Assembly (NCBI GenBank): GCA_028279305.1
Contig: JANQOA010000183.1
Location: 62,001 to 126,000, forward strand
Direction: 5' to 3'
DNA length: 64,000 bases
Origin: Pseudomonadales bacterium
GTDB taxonomy: Bacteria; Pseudomonadota; Gammaproteobacteria; Pseudomonadales; Azotimanducaceae
Below, piece by piece: positions 26,138-35,641 of this stretch. Each line of letters opens with the position of its first letter. The first letter of the stretch is position 1. The position numbers and the translations under genes were made by a program. Below the pieces are notes generated by a model. The model saw nothing but the letters and a program-made list of their open reading frames with translations, made no database searches and was not told the origin of the DNA.

Positions 26138-28774
26138 GTGCGCAATCGGATTGTGACATCCAAATTGAGACCCCCGCTGCATACGGGAGACGTGGTCGCG
26201 CGGAATGTGGTCGAAAATCGCCTCGATAGAGCAAACACGCCAAGACTGGTGATTCTCCATGCGGGCGCTGGTTACGGTAAGACCACCAGTCTGGCTTTGT
26301 GGTACGAAAAACTGCTCGCCCGTAAAGTGCCTGCCGCCTGGTTAACGCTGGATGTCCATGACCGGGAGGTGTCCCAGTTTGTCTCTTATTTAACCGCAGC
26401 CTGTGTTGAAGCCGGGTTTAACAGAAAGCTGGGAGAGGTGGGCAGCTCGCAGACATCAGCCAATATGACAATTGCAAACTACGGGGCGTCTCTGGTTAAC
26501 GCATTTGAGCGATGTAAGGGCACCCACATCATCATCCTGGATGACCTGCATCGGGCAGAAAGCAAAGAGGTGGCCGGGCTGCTTCAATATTTAGTCAACT
26601 TTTCCCCACCCCAACTCACATTTGTAGTCAGCGCCCGACAGGCGCCAGTGCTTGCGCTGGCGGATTTGAAGCTCAGGGAAGAAGTCCTGGAGCTCACGCA
26701 AGATGACTTGCGATTCAGTAAACCAGAGGTTCGCGACTATCTCTCTGAACCCCCTCTGGCAGGTACGCCGGATGAATGGGCCAACACAATATTTGAGCGC
26801 ACTGAAGGATGGCCGGTGGCGCTGCAGATGGTTCGCCGTTGGTTACGGGATGGAATCTCTCACGAACAGATATTAGATCAGCTCTCCGGCCGCTCAGCGG
26901 ATATTGCAGACTACTTTTTCGAACAGGTGTTTGAGTCGCTGTCTGATGAAGCAAGAGAGTTTCTGCTGAAGACTTCGATATTGGAAAGAGTGAACGGGGA
27001 TGTGGGCAATGAGATCTGCGCCAGCGGAAACGGCTGGGAATTGTTGCAGGCACTTGATCAGAAAGACGTGTTCCTGCAGAGCCTGGATGTGGAACGAAGC
27101 TGGTATAGATATCACCGGCTGTTCAGTGAATTTCTGCAAAGCCGGTTGCAACGGTCCGGGTTCGACCTGCCGCAACTCCACACCAGAGCTGCCAATTGGT
27201 TTGGTGCAAACGGATATGCCGCGGAAGCCATGCAGCATGCCTTAAGTTCAAATGATGAGGTCGTTTGTGCTGAGCTGTTGGAGTTTCTGGGCGGCTGGCA
27301 GTACATACTTCAGGGTCAGATTCTGGTCGTCGAGAGAGTGCTTCAGAAGTTGGATTCGGCAACGCTCAGAAAATATCCTCGTGTATGGCTGGCCCGCATT
27401 TACCTCGATTCGCGTATTGGAAAAATAACAAGCGCTGAAGAAGCACTGCAGGAGTTTTCGACCGTTTACGAAGGCTTGTTGGAAAGCGGCGCGTCTATCA
27501 CCTGCGATGCAGCCCTGGTAACCGTCTTGCTCAATAGATACGGCGACGACCGCTCCTGCGAAGCGGACATCAAGTTGTTGGAAGAGCTTGATTTCGACCG
27601 CGGAGAATCTTCTCACACCTTGTTAGCCGTGCGGGATAACGTGCTTTGCTATCTGTATCGTGAGGTAGATCGTTTTGAGGACAGCTTGAGGTCGGGTGAC
27701 AGCGCGATTGCCCATTTTCGGACGTTCGGATCGGTATGGGGTGAAGCATTTATCTACTTTCACGAGGGTAATACGTGCCTGCAGCAGGGGCGGGTACGGG
27801 ATGCTGAGGCGTTGTACAACGAAGGGTATCGGCTTGCGGTTGAGAGCATGGGTGAGGACAGCGATCTGGCGGCGATAGCAAGTGCGTTTCTTGCCGAAAC
27901 AAGTTATCTAACGAACAAGCCCCATGAAGCTGAGCAGTACCTGGCACGTGCCTTGCCGCACATTGAATACGCAGACGCATGGATTGATGTTTATATAGCC
28001 GCTTATTCGACACAGCTGCAGTTGCTTGCGGCAAAGGGCGATTTCGAGGCGTACGAGAATGCGCTGACCCGCGCCCGGCGGACCTCGATCACAAGAGGTC
28101 TGACGCGGCTTACGTCAATTGTTGACGTTCTGAGCACCGATGCGGCAGACAGCACAGGCTTACCGGTTGCGGAGGTGGACGATGGGCTGGTCGAACACTT
28201 CAGCATTCGCTCCCGCGCTCAAGCATGTCTCAAGCTGGGACGATACAGCGACGCCCGCGGCCTGCTAGAGGCGCACTGCGAAAAACTGCGTCATAACCGA
28301 CGCATGCTGCGCTGGATAGAGCACTCAATTCTGCTGGCAGGTGCGTTCCTCGGCCTTGAACAGACACGCAAGGCAACAGAAGTTTTTGAAATGGTCTTAT
28401 CCGCCGCTTTGTTTGAAAACATCAAGCAACCGTTTATCGCGCAGGGTGAGATTGTCAGAGATTTGATCCAACTTCTGACAGGGCAAACGACTAACCGGCT
28501 GGGTAATCGGCTTCGCGACGCATTCATTGCCGAACTCGTCTCGGAGATCGGTGCGCGCAGCACCGACCCGGCCCGTGAGAAACATGTGCTGAGCCCCCGG
28601 GAGCGTGAGGTGCTGCGTTATCTGATGCAGGGTCATTCGAATAGAGAAATTGCAAGTGTCATCGGCGTGTCGGTAAACACGGTTAAATTTCATCTCAAGA
28701 ACCTGTTTGAGAAACTTGGGGTCACCTCTCGGGAAGACGCCGCCACCTTTGCGATTCGACAGGAACTGATCTAA
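26138..28774 (+). CDS. MalT-like LuxR-family ATP-dependent transcriptional activator (LAL type)
   Basis: An 878-residue regulator with the MalT/LAL layout: N-terminal ATPase with Walker A AGAGYGKTT at 42-50 and Walker B IIILDDLH near 131-138, a long helical repeat (TPR-like) middle part, and a C-terminal LuxR HTH from about 814 (LSPREREVLRYLMQGHSNRE then VSVNTVKFHLKNLFEKLGV). Such proteins bind an inducer in the middle region and ATP in the N-terminus, then activate target promoters. GTG at 26138 is preceded by AGGTAGG. The TonB receptor and hydantoinase-type genes directly downstream are its likely targets, supported by the shared element at 26113 and 28802. Confidence 0.92.
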   Translation: MRNRIVTSKLRPPLHTGDVVARNVVENRLDRANTPRLVILHAGAGYGKTTSLALWYEKLLARKVPAAWLTLDVHDREVSQFVSYLTAACVEAGFNRKLGEVGSSQTSANMTIANYGASLVNAFERCKGTHIIILDDLHRAESKEVAGLLQYLVNFSPPQLTFVVSARQAPVLALADLKLREEVLELTQDDLRFSKPEVRDYLSEPPLAGTPDEWANTIFERTEGWPVALQMVRRWLRDGISHEQILDQLSGRSADIADYFFEQVFESLSDEAREFLLKTSILERVNGDVGNEICASGNGWELLQALDQKDVFLQSLDVERSWYRYHRLFSEFLQSRLQRSGFDLPQLHTRAANWFGANGYAAEAMQHALSSNDEVVCAELLEFLGGWQYILQGQILVVERVLQKLDSATLRKYPRVWLARIYLDSRIGKITSAEEALQEFSTVYEGLLESGASITCDAALVTVLLNRYGDDRSCEADIKLLEELDFDRGESSHTLLAVRDNVLCYLYREVDRFEDSLRSGDSAIAHFRTFGSVWGEAFIYFHEGNTCLQQGRVRDAEALYNEGYRLAVESMGEDSDLAAIASAFLAETSYLTNKPHEAEQYLARALPHIEYADAWIDVYIAAYSTQLQLLAAKGDFEAYENALTRARRTSITRGLTRLTSIVDVLSTDAADSTGLPVAEVDDGLVEHFSIRSRAQACLKLGRYSDARGLLEAHCEKLRHNRRMLRWIEHSILLAGAFLGLEQTRKATEVFEMVLSAALFENIKQPFIAQGEIVRDLIQLLTGQTTNRLGNRLRDAFIAELVSEIGARSTDPAREKHVLSPREREVLRYLMQGHSNREIASVIGVSVNTVKFHLKNLFEKLGVTSREDAATFAIRQELI

Positions 28775-28801
28775 TCCTCATACAGCGCCTGTAACCCAAT
28801 A

Positions 28802-28840
28802 CCTACCCACCTGCAGTGCCTACCCTACCCGGGGCAGGTG
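28802..28840. promoter_or_regulatory. candidate operator with repeated CTACCC boxes upstream of a TonB receptor
   Basis: CCTACCCACCTGCAG at 28802-28816 matches 14 of 15 bases of the element before the MalT-like gene. Two further CTACCC boxes follow at 28820-28825 and 28825-28830, and CACCTGC/GCAGGTG form a 7-base inverted repeat at 28808 and 28834. On the other strand the repeated unit is GGGTAG, purine-rich like known MalT boxes, though not identical to that consensus. The receptor start codon is about 75 bases downstream, a suitable place for an activator site. Confidence 0.5.
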
Positions 28841-28914
28841 TTCTGCCGCTTCACGCAGATTGCTACGGTGTTTGAATGCCTCAATTCGACTTGAGGTAGC
28901 AAAGGAGAGACATC

Positions 28915-30987
28915 ATGAACCTAAGGCAGGCACTGGCGCTTCTGTTGCTGATCCCCGGATTCAGCTATGCGGCAGAAGATTTGTTAGTCATCGAAGAAAT
29001 TATTGTTACCGCGGAAGCGCGCGCGGAAAATCTGCAGGAAGTGCCGGTGGCGGTCACGGCGTTTTCCTCCAACGACATAGAAGAAGCCGGTATCGAATCA
29101 ACCGCGGACTTTATTGCGTTGACGCCGAACGTTTCGTTTGATGATTCGTTCACCGTCGGCAATAGCTTTGTTGCGGTGAGGGGCGTTACGCAGATCAACA
29201 ATGCTGATTCGCCGGTTGCGATCGTCGTAGACGGTGTTCCTCAAAATAACCAGAAACAATTCAAGATGGACTTGTTTGATGTTGAACGCATTGAAGTCCT
29301 GAAAGGTCCGCAAGGCGCCCTCTACGGACGCAACGCCATTGGCGGCGCTGTGAATATCGTCACCAGAGCGCCGTCTGATCAGTTCGAAGGTTACATCAGC
29401 GGCGGGGTTGCAAATGGCGATGGGAGAAAAGTACAAGGTACTGTAAGCGGCCCGCTTGCTGAAGATGTCTTGTATTTCCGGCTGGCGGCTTCTTATAAAG
29501 AGGGTGATGGGCTGATAGACAACGATTTCTTAAACGAAGAAGTCGATTTTTATGAGTCCAGGGATATTCGGGCGAAATTGCTGTGGCATGTCAGCGACGC
29601 GCTCACGGTTGATCTGCGGGCGGCCACTTCAGATCTTGAGGGAGGGGCGACCTACGACAGCGCGTTCTTTGATAACTCCGGCCCTGGAAATACAAATCAG
29701 GAACGCAATCCCGTGTCGGATATTCTGGGCGAAAGCGAGCGGAATATTGATGAGTTCACGGTCAAGGCGGACTGGTCAACGGACGCGGGGTCGCTTACCT
29801 ATATTGGTGCGTTTACCGATATAGAAGAAGACTATTACGGAGACCTGGATTTTTGTAATCCCGTAGATTGCCCGGGTGGTTTTTTCGGCTTTGGTCAGGT
29901 GGACCAGGCTCAAGACCTGGAGGTGGAACTGCTCAGCCACGAGCTGCGTTGGACCTCACCTGATGAGCAGCGTTTCAGATGGGCTGCAGGTGCTTTCTAT
30001 ATCGAGACGGAGCGGCAACTAAGTACTGTAGCCACGTTAACTCAAGCGGGTAACTTTCCCATTGTCATGAACACGGAAGACAATGACAACGAGGCCTACG
30101 CGGTATTTGCCCAATTTGAATATGACATTAATGATGCGCTCGAACTGTCCGGGTCTTTACGTTATGACGATGATGACCGTGAGCAGACTGACGTCGCAAC
30201 CGGAGTGAGCAGAAGTACTTCGTTCAGCGCAACGCAACCCAAGGTGACCTTGACCTGGAAGCCGGAAGAAGATCAGCTGTTTTATGCAACGGTTGCGCGT
30301 GGTTTCCGGTCCGGTGGATTCAACGGCGTCGGCGGACGCGAGTTTGACGATGAACTGGTGGACAACATAGAGGTTGGTTATAAATCTCAGTGGCTGGATG
30401 ATCGCCTGTTGTTGAACGCGGCGGTCTATCGGGCGGAAAGTGACGACTTTCAGTTCTTCTTTGTGGACATCAATGCCGGCGGGGCGCAGGTGATTGATAA
30501 CCTCGACGAAGTGACGCTGACAGGGCTGGAAGTAGAGTTCGAGGCGTTGTTGAGCAGTGCGGTATCGGTGATTGGCGCCATCGGGTTGCAAGATTCTGAT
30601 ATCGATGACATCGATCCCAATCTGCCTGTCCCTGCAGAAACCGGTAACCGCACACCAAAGACCACAAGAAGCACAATCAACCTGGGCACGCAGATTGATT
30701 TCCCGCTGGGTAACAACTTAACGGGCGGGTTGCGCGTTGATTGGGAGCGAAGAGGGGACAAGTACTGGCACCCGGACAACGTGGACGAGATGGATCCGGT
30801 GAACTTGCTTAACGCGCGGTTCACGATTGCCGGTGAAAACTGGAACGCAACCTTGTGGGGCCGTAATTTGACTGATGAGTTCTACTATGAAGACTTCAAC
30901 GCACAGCCTTTTACAGGCCTCCCCTGGAACATCGGTTTCCCGAATCGGCCCCGCACCTACGGGTTAGACCTCCGCTACAACTTCTAA
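28915..30987 (+). CDS. TonB-dependent outer-membrane receptor
   Basis: A 690-residue receptor. The signal peptide (about 1-19) ends at SYA-AE, a TonB-box-like VIEEIIVTAE follows at about 24-33, the plug has VERIEVLKGPQGALYGRNAI near 123-142, and the barrel ends with YGLDLRYNF. GGAGAG precedes the ATG by five to six bases. It is followed after 11 bases by the hydantoinase-A-like gene, so the receptor probably imports the compound that this pair of cytoplasmic proteins degrades. Confidence 0.92.
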   Translation: MNLRQALALLLLIPGFSYAAEDLLVIEEIIVTAEARAENLQEVPVAVTAFSSNDIEEAGIESTADFIALTPNVSFDDSFTVGNSFVAVRGVTQINNADSPVAIVVDGVPQNNQKQFKMDLFDVERIEVLKGPQGALYGRNAIGGAVNIVTRAPSDQFEGYISGGVANGDGRKVQGTVSGPLAEDVLYFRLAASYKEGDGLIDNDFLNEEVDFYESRDIRAKLLWHVSDALTVDLRAATSDLEGGATYDSAFFDNSGPGNTNQERNPVSDILGESERNIDEFTVKADWSTDAGSLTYIGAFTDIEEDYYGDLDFCNPVDCPGGFFGFGQVDQAQDLEVELLSHELRWTSPDEQRFRWAAGAFYIETERQLSTVATLTQAGNFPIVMNTEDNDNEAYAVFAQFEYDINDALELSGSLRYDDDDREQTDVATGVSRSTSFSATQPKVTLTWKPEEDQLFYATVARGFRSGGFNGVGGREFDDELVDNIEVGYKSQWLDDRLLLNAAVYRAESDDFQFFFVDINAGGAQVIDNLDEVTLTGLEVEFEALLSSAVSVIGAIGLQDSDIDDIDPNLPVPAETGNRTPKTTRSTINLGTQIDFPLGNNLTGGLRVDWERRGDKYWHPDNVDEMDPVNLLNARFTIAGENWNATLWGRNLTDEFYYEDFNAQPFTGLPWNIGFPNRPRTYGLDLRYNF

Positions 30988-30998
30988 CGAGTAGCGTT

Positions 30999-32582
30999 AT
31001 GGGAGCGCAAGGTAAAGACGTGCTGCGCATCGGCATCGACGTTGGCGGAACAAACACCGACGCGGTGCTGATGCTGGGGCGGCAGGTTCTGGCGGAAACC
31101 AAACAGTCCACCACGGCTGACGTGACCGGCGGTGTAATCAGCGCGGTCTCAAACATTCTCAGCCAGTCGGGTACCGCTGCGGGCGAGGTGGGCGCGGTTA
31201 TGGTGGGTACAACACACTTCGTGAACGCCTTTGTGCAGAGACGTGAGCTGCAGGAAGTGGCTGTTGTTCGAGTGGGCCTGCCCATGACCTCCGGGATTCC
31301 TCCCATGGTGGACTGGCCGGAGGACTTAAGGGGAGTCATTGGAGAGAACGTCTACATGGTGGACGGAGGCTGCTATTACACCGGTGAAGAATATCGTCAG
31401 CTGGACGCTGAGCAGCTTCGGCTTGTTGCTCAAGAAATATCTTCGCGCGGCATAACCGCCATTGCACTGTCATCCGTCTTTGCGCCAATTCGTCCCGATA
31501 TAGAGACGCAGGCTGCCAACATCCTGCGTGCTGAACTGGAAGCAGACACCCACATCACCCTCTCCCACCAGGTTGGCGGCTTAGGGTTGGTAGAACGGGA
31601 AAACGCAGCCATTATCAATGCAACGCTGCATAGCCTGGCAGCCAAAGTTGTATCTGCACTGCGTGAGGCGTTAACCAACGTTGGTATTGATGCGGCTCTG
31701 TATTTCTCTCAGAACGACGGTACGCTCATGGATGCGGTCACCGCGCTTGAATTTCCGGTAACCACCTGCGCGGCCGGACCAACGAACAGCATACGCGGCG
31801 CCGCGTTTTTGTCCGAGATTGACAATGCAATTGTCGTGGATGTTGGCGGCACCACATCAGACGTGGGTGTATTGCACAAAGGCTTTGCGCGGGAAACGTC
31901 CAGCGTCTTTGAGATAGGCGGGGTGCGAACCAATTTCTCAATACCGGATACGCTTTCCGTGGCCCTCGGCGGCGGCACTTTGGTGCGTAGGAATGCCGAA
32001 AATGAAATTACGCTTGGGCCGGACTCAGTAGGTTTCAGGCTGCAGCAGACGTCGCGGGTGTTTGGGGGCGGTCAACTGACCACAACAGATGTGGTTGTTG
32101 CAAGGCGCGGATTGGAAATTGGTGATGCAACCCTTGTTGCAGATCTGGAACCGGAATTCTGTGCCGAAGTTGACGGAGAAATTCGATCTTGTATAGAAGC
32201 CGCCATTGACCAGATTAAGGTGAGCGCGGCTGATGTTCCCGTCATCCTCGTAGGCGGGGGCAGTATCTTGATTGACGGCGCGCTTCAAGGCGCGTCAGAT
32301 GTCATTAAACCCGATCATGGCGCTGTAGCGAACGCCATTGGTGCAGCAATCGCGCAAGTGGGCGGACGGGTAAAGCGCCTGTTTGACTACAAACAAGTAG
32401 GCGGACGCGACGCCGCGCTGGAGAAAGCCGTGGAGCTGGCTAAGGAGAACGCAGTCTCTGCGGGTGCAATGCCGGATTCGCTGCAAGTGGTTGAGATTGA
32501 AGAGTATCCGATGCCCTACATGCAAACTGATGCCGTTGATGTGCACGTGCTGGTGGTTGGAGACTTGGATCAGAGCACCTAG
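30999..32582 (+). CDS. hydantoinase A / oxoprolinase-family protein
   Basis: A 527-residue protein of the HyuA/oxoprolinase family. The phosphate-binding loop LRIGIDVGGTNTDAVL is at about 8-23 and a second ASKHA-type loop AIVVDVGGTTSDVGVL is near 280. It would use ATP to open a cyclic amide such as a hydantoin or oxoproline ring. It is shorter than 5-oxoprolinases and has no HyuB gene next to it; a DUF917 gene follows instead. ATG 30999 has a weak site, while GTG 31020 has AAGG seven bases upstream and would give MLRIGIDVGG, so the latter is a serious alternative. Confidence 0.85.
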   Translation: MGAQGKDVLRIGIDVGGTNTDAVLMLGRQVLAETKQSTTADVTGGVISAVSNILSQSGTAAGEVGAVMVGTTHFVNAFVQRRELQEVAVVRVGLPMTSGIPPMVDWPEDLRGVIGENVYMVDGGCYYTGEEYRQLDAEQLRLVAQEISSRGITAIALSSVFAPIRPDIETQAANILRAELEADTHITLSHQVGGLGLVERENAAIINATLHSLAAKVVSALREALTNVGIDAALYFSQNDGTLMDAVTALEFPVTTCAAGPTNSIRGAAFLSEIDNAIVVDVGGTTSDVGVLHKGFARETSSVFEIGGVRTNFSIPDTLSVALGGGTLVRRNAENEITLGPDSVGFRLQQTSRVFGGGQLTTTDVVVARRGLEIGDATLVADLEPEFCAEVDGEIRSCIEAAIDQIKVSAADVPVILVGGGSILIDGALQGASDVIKPDHGAVANAIGAAIAQVGGRVKRLFDYKQVGGRDAALEKAVELAKENAVSAGAMPDSLQVVEIEEYPMPYMQTDAVDVHVLVVGDLDQST

Positions 32583-32589
32583 AAAACAA

Positions 32590-33696
32590 ATGCGAATAGA
32601 CACGGTAGAAAAAATAAAAGACCTCGCCCGGGGCGCGGTGTTGCTGGGTACCGGCGGCGGCGGTGACCCCTACGTCGGGCAGTTACTGCTTCAGCAGGAG
32701 GTGCGTGAAGGTAGATATCCCCACGTGATCGAAGCAAGCGAACTGGATGATGATGCGCTTGTCGTGTGTGTGGCAGGCATCGGCGCACCAACGGTGCTTG
32801 TCGAGCATCTGCAGGGCAGGGACGTCTGCAAACACCTGTTGGATACGATGGAGTCTCATCTGGGCCGCAAAGTGGATGCAATAGTTCCTGCTGAGGTCGG
32901 CGGCTTGAACTCCATCATCCCCCTTGCGTTGAGTGCCCAGGTGGGCCTGCCCGTTGTAGACGCTGACGGCATGGGCAGAGCATTCCCGCATCTGGAAATG
33001 GTGACTTACAGTGTGTACGGGTGCCGTACCTGTCCAATGGTATTGGCCAACGAATTTGGCGATACCGTGATTGTTGATAGCACGACAACAGACAGGAAGG
33101 CTGAAGACATCGCGCGTGTTGTGTGCGGACAGCTTGGCGCGATGATCTACGGCATGCTCTATCCCATGAGCGGCGCAGACGTAAAATCCAAAGCCATCCT
33201 GGGTTCACTGTCTTACAGTCTTGAAATTGGCCGGGGCATCCGTCTTGCCCGAACAGAGTACGACGATCCATTCGATGGCTTGTTAAATATCCTCCATCAG
33301 CCCGATATTGATCGTCATGCGCGGGTCTTGTTCGATGGCAAGATTGTCAACATCAAACGAGAAACTAAAGACGGCTGGCACTTTGGTCATGTAGAAATGT
33401 GTGGGCTGACCGACAGTAGTCAGACTTTTGAGATTGAGCTGCAGAACGAATATCTGGTGGCGCGGCAAAACGGAAGGATGGTGTGTATCGTGCCCGATCT
33501 GATTGCCACCCTGGACCGTGAAACCGCGGAGCCTTTAACAGGAGAAGCCCTGAAGTATGGGCAGCGATTAAAAGTTGTTGGTCTGGCCGCAAATCCAATG
33601 ATGCGGCGTGATGAGTGTCTCAACGTTTTCGGCCCGAAAGCATTTGGCATTGATAACGGCTTCATCCCGCTGGAGGATCTGCAGATTGACGATTAG
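32590..33696 (+). CDS. S-methyl-thiohydantoin desulfurase (DUF917)-family protein
   Basis: A 368-residue protein of the former DUF917 family. MRIDTVEKIKDLARGAVLLG starts the family pattern, followed by TGGGGDPYVGQLLL near 22-35 and IVPAEVGGLNSIIPL near 97-111. One characterised branch desulfurises S-methyl thiohydantoins in ergothioneine breakdown; most members are uncharacterised and are encoded with HyuA-type proteins, as here. ATG 32590 is eight bases after the HyuA stop and matches the family start; the frame runs upstream inside that gene but is not coding there. Its stop abuts the stop of the convergent LysR gene. Confidence 0.82.
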   Translation: MRIDTVEKIKDLARGAVLLGTGGGGDPYVGQLLLQQEVREGRYPHVIEASELDDDALVVCVAGIGAPTVLVEHLQGRDVCKHLLDTMESHLGRKVDAIVPAEVGGLNSIIPLALSAQVGLPVVDADGMGRAFPHLEMVTYSVYGCRTCPMVLANEFGDTVIVDSTTTDRKAEDIARVVCGQLGAMIYGMLYPMSGADVKSKAILGSLSYSLEIGRGIRLARTEYDDPFDGLLNILHQPDIDRHARVLFDGKIVNIKRETKDGWHFGHVEMCGLTDSSQTFEIELQNEYLVARQNGRMVCIVPDLIATLDRETAEPLTGEALKYGQRLKVVGLAANPMMRRDECLNVFGPKAFGIDNGFIPLEDLQIDD

Positions 33697-34578
33697 TCAG
33701 GCGTGCCCGGCGAACAACCCCGTGTTATGACGAAAAGCTTCCGTCAGGAAATCGGAAAACACACGAAGCCGTGCTGTTGTACGGGTGTCCTTATGTCTGA
33801 GTAGCCAGAATTCTCCCTCTGTTGTAGTTTGTCCGGGCGGTACCCGCACCAGCCCGACTTGCTGATCTCCCACGTAACAGGGGATGTGTACAGCCCCCAG
33901 CCCGTTTTTTGCGGCTTCCACCTGCAAAGCCACGTCATCGAACAACCCCCATACAGGAAGGTTGGGGTAATGTGTTCTCTGCGGCCAGACTGGGTCGGTT
34001 AGCCGCGTACCAAATCCGATCCAACGGGCGTCGCCGTCATCCTCGAAACGGTGTGCATCGATATACTGTTGGCTCGCATAGGCAGCCCAGGCAATGGGCG
34101 CCAGTTTGTGCCCGATGAGGTGTTCGGGCGGCTTCTGTGTACCGCGTATTGCGATATCTGCTTCCCGTTTGCGCAGGTCGAGTTCCTGGTAGCCGATGAC
34201 CAGTTCGAATTCTATGTCGGGATAGAGCTCAGAAAACCGGGCGAGCCGCGGCATCAGGAAATGAGACGCCATGGTATCGATCGTGGTGATGCGGATGAGC
34301 CCGGCCAGACTTTGTTCGCGCCCGGTCAGCCGCAGCCGCATGGCGTTCATGTCGGCTTCCATCTCCAGCGCGGTCTGTAAGATTTCCTCGCCGTCCTGGG
34401 TGAGCGCATAACCCGAGGGTAGGCGGTCGAATACCCGTACCCCCCAACGGGTTTCCAGGGAGTCGATGCGACGGGCAATGGTTGCATGGCTCAAGCCCAG
34501 GAACTTGTTGGCGCCGCGGGCGCTGCCGCCCCGCCAGACCCCCAAAATGACCCGAAGGTCATCCCATTCGTTACCCAC
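33697..34578 (-). CDS. LysR-family transcriptional regulator
   Basis: A 293-residue LysR protein. The N-terminal winged HTH has SARGANKFLGLSHATIARRI near 19-38 and LETRWGVRVFDRLPSGYALT after it; the effector domain starts with GLIRITTIDTMASHFLMPRL near 93. It is convergent with the DUF917 gene, touching at the stops, and divergent from the small membrane protein at 34729. Either the membrane protein gene or its own promoter is the nearest candidate target. Confidence 0.9.
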   Translation of the reverse strand: MGNEWDDLRVILGVWRGGSARGANKFLGLSHATIARRIDSLETRWGVRVFDRLPSGYALTQDGEEILQTALEMEADMNAMRLRLTGREQSLAGLIRITTIDTMASHFLMPRLARFSELYPDIEFELVIGYQELDLRKREADIAIRGTQKPPEHLIGHKLAPIAWAAYASQQYIDAHRFEDDGDARWIGFGTRLTDPVWPQRTHYPNLPVWGLFDDVALQVEAAKNGLGAVHIPCYVGDQQVGLVRVPPGQTTTEGEFWLLRHKDTRTTARLRVFSDFLTEAFRHNTGLFAGHA

Positions 34579-34640
34579 GGCGATACAGGATGTGGTTATG
34601 GTTCATCAGTGTGACGTAACGTTTCATATTAAAGTTATAT

Positions 34641-34656
34641 GTCTCTTTAGTGAGAC
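34641..34656. promoter_or_regulatory. short inverted repeat in the LysR/DUF4345 divergent promoter
   Basis: GTCTC (34641-34645) and GAGAC (34652-34656) form a 5-base inverted repeat with a 6-base spacer, in an AT-rich stretch between the LysR gene and the membrane protein gene. This is the usual place for a LysR site, but the arms are short and could arise by chance. Confidence 0.25.
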
Positions 34657-34728
34657 GATAAGCTACCCCTTCTCGATTGGATCTGGCAATCCCAAATTGA
34701 TGGACCTGAACAGGAAGGGAAGAGGATA

Positions 34729-35121
34729 TTGAAAGAATACGCTGCACGAACTCTGGCCGCCCTCATTGCGCTGCTGACCATCGCAAACAGTCTGATGAAT
34801 ATATTCGTCCCGGAATCTCAGTTCGGCAATGCTCAGCTTGAACCGCAAAGCATCGCCGGGCTCAGCAGCTTCCGGGTTGGCATGGGGTCACCGTTTCTAA
34901 TGGCGGGATTGTTTGCCGGCTATGTTGCGCTGAAGGCAAAGCGGGAAGCCCTGATTCCCATCATGGTCTTTTTTGGCTGCGTGCTGTTTGCGCGGATGGT
35001 TGGATTTGTTGCAGATGGCTTCGACGAACGCGCCTTTCGATTTACGATCCTGGCTGCTGTTGTGTTCAGCGCGGCAGCAGCTTCGTTTTATCTGCTTCCG
35101 AATCAGGCCAAGCCGGACTAA
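34729..35121 (+). CDS. small four-helix membrane protein (DUF4345-like)
   Basis: A 130-residue inner-membrane protein with four predicted membrane segments: about 7-25, 50-68, 77-95 and 105-122. The spacing and the GxGSPFLMAGLF and MVGFVADGF patterns fit DUF4345-type proteins of unknown function. The start is TTG at 34729 with GAAGAGGA just upstream. It is divergent from the LysR gene and converges on the GNAT gene. Confidence 0.65.
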   Translation: MKEYAARTLAALIALLTIANSLMNIFVPESQFGNAQLEPQSIAGLSSFRVGMGSPFLMAGLFAGYVALKAKREALIPIMVFFGCVLFARMVGFVADGFDERAFRFTILAAVVFSAAAASFYLLPNQAKPD

Positions 35122-35147
35122 GAACCTGCTCCAAGCACCCCAGGCCG

Positions 35148-35627
35148 TCAGTCGAAAAATCGAATTGCCGGACGCCCGTTGAATATCAACTCTTGCCGAT
35201 GCTTGAACGAGAGCTGCTCCAGGATTCTGATGGAGCCGACGTTGTCGGCTGCGCCGCCGGCTTCCATGTTGGTGATTGCCAGATCGTTGAGTCCGAAGTC
35301 TCTGACTCGCATCGCTGCTTCCAGGGCAAACCCCTGTCTCCAATGCTTGCGGCCGATCATATAACTCAGGTCCACAAACTGCCCCGCTGGCTTTAGCCCG
35401 CAATAGCCGACTAATCCGGGCGCACCTGTCTGCTCAATTGCAAAGCGAACCAGCCCAGTTTCCGCCTCAATTTCCATGATCTCGAACAGCACCTGTTCGG
35501 CTTCTTCGCGAGTTAAAACCCCACCCAGGTAGCGCATGACCTCCGGGTCGGAGTGCATATCACAGAAGGGCCCGGTGTCGTTTGTGTGAAACGATCTGAG
35601 AATCAATCTTTCAGTGGATAGCTGCAT
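35148..35627 (-). CDS. GNAT acetyltransferase (RimJ/RimL-like)
   Basis: A 159-residue acetyltransferase. ERLILRSFHTND at 6-17 is the usual start of the RimJ/RimL-like group, DLSYMIGRKHWRQGFALEA near 86-104 holds the acetyl-CoA pyrophosphate-binding loop (R-x-G-F-A), and NVGSIRILEQLSF near 130-142 closes the fold. It would acetylate a small molecule or a protein N-terminus. It is the last gene of the cupin-methyltransferase-GNAT operon, 14 bases after the methyltransferase stop. Confidence 0.85.
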   Translation of the reverse strand: MQLSTERLILRSFHTNDTGPFCDMHSDPEVMRYLGGVLTREEAEQVLFEIMEIEAETGLVRFAIEQTGAPGLVGYCGLKPAGQFVDLSYMIGRKHWRQGFALEAAMRVRDFGLNDLAITNMEAGGAADNVGSIRILEQLSFKHRQELIFNGRPAIRFFD

Positions 35628-35641
35628 ATCAGAACGCCGTG

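Noticed and set aside
32464..32589. Longer start for the DUF917 gene
   Set aside because: These codons lie inside the HyuA-like gene and encode a Cys/Trp-rich stretch unlike the family; the start at 32590 fits.
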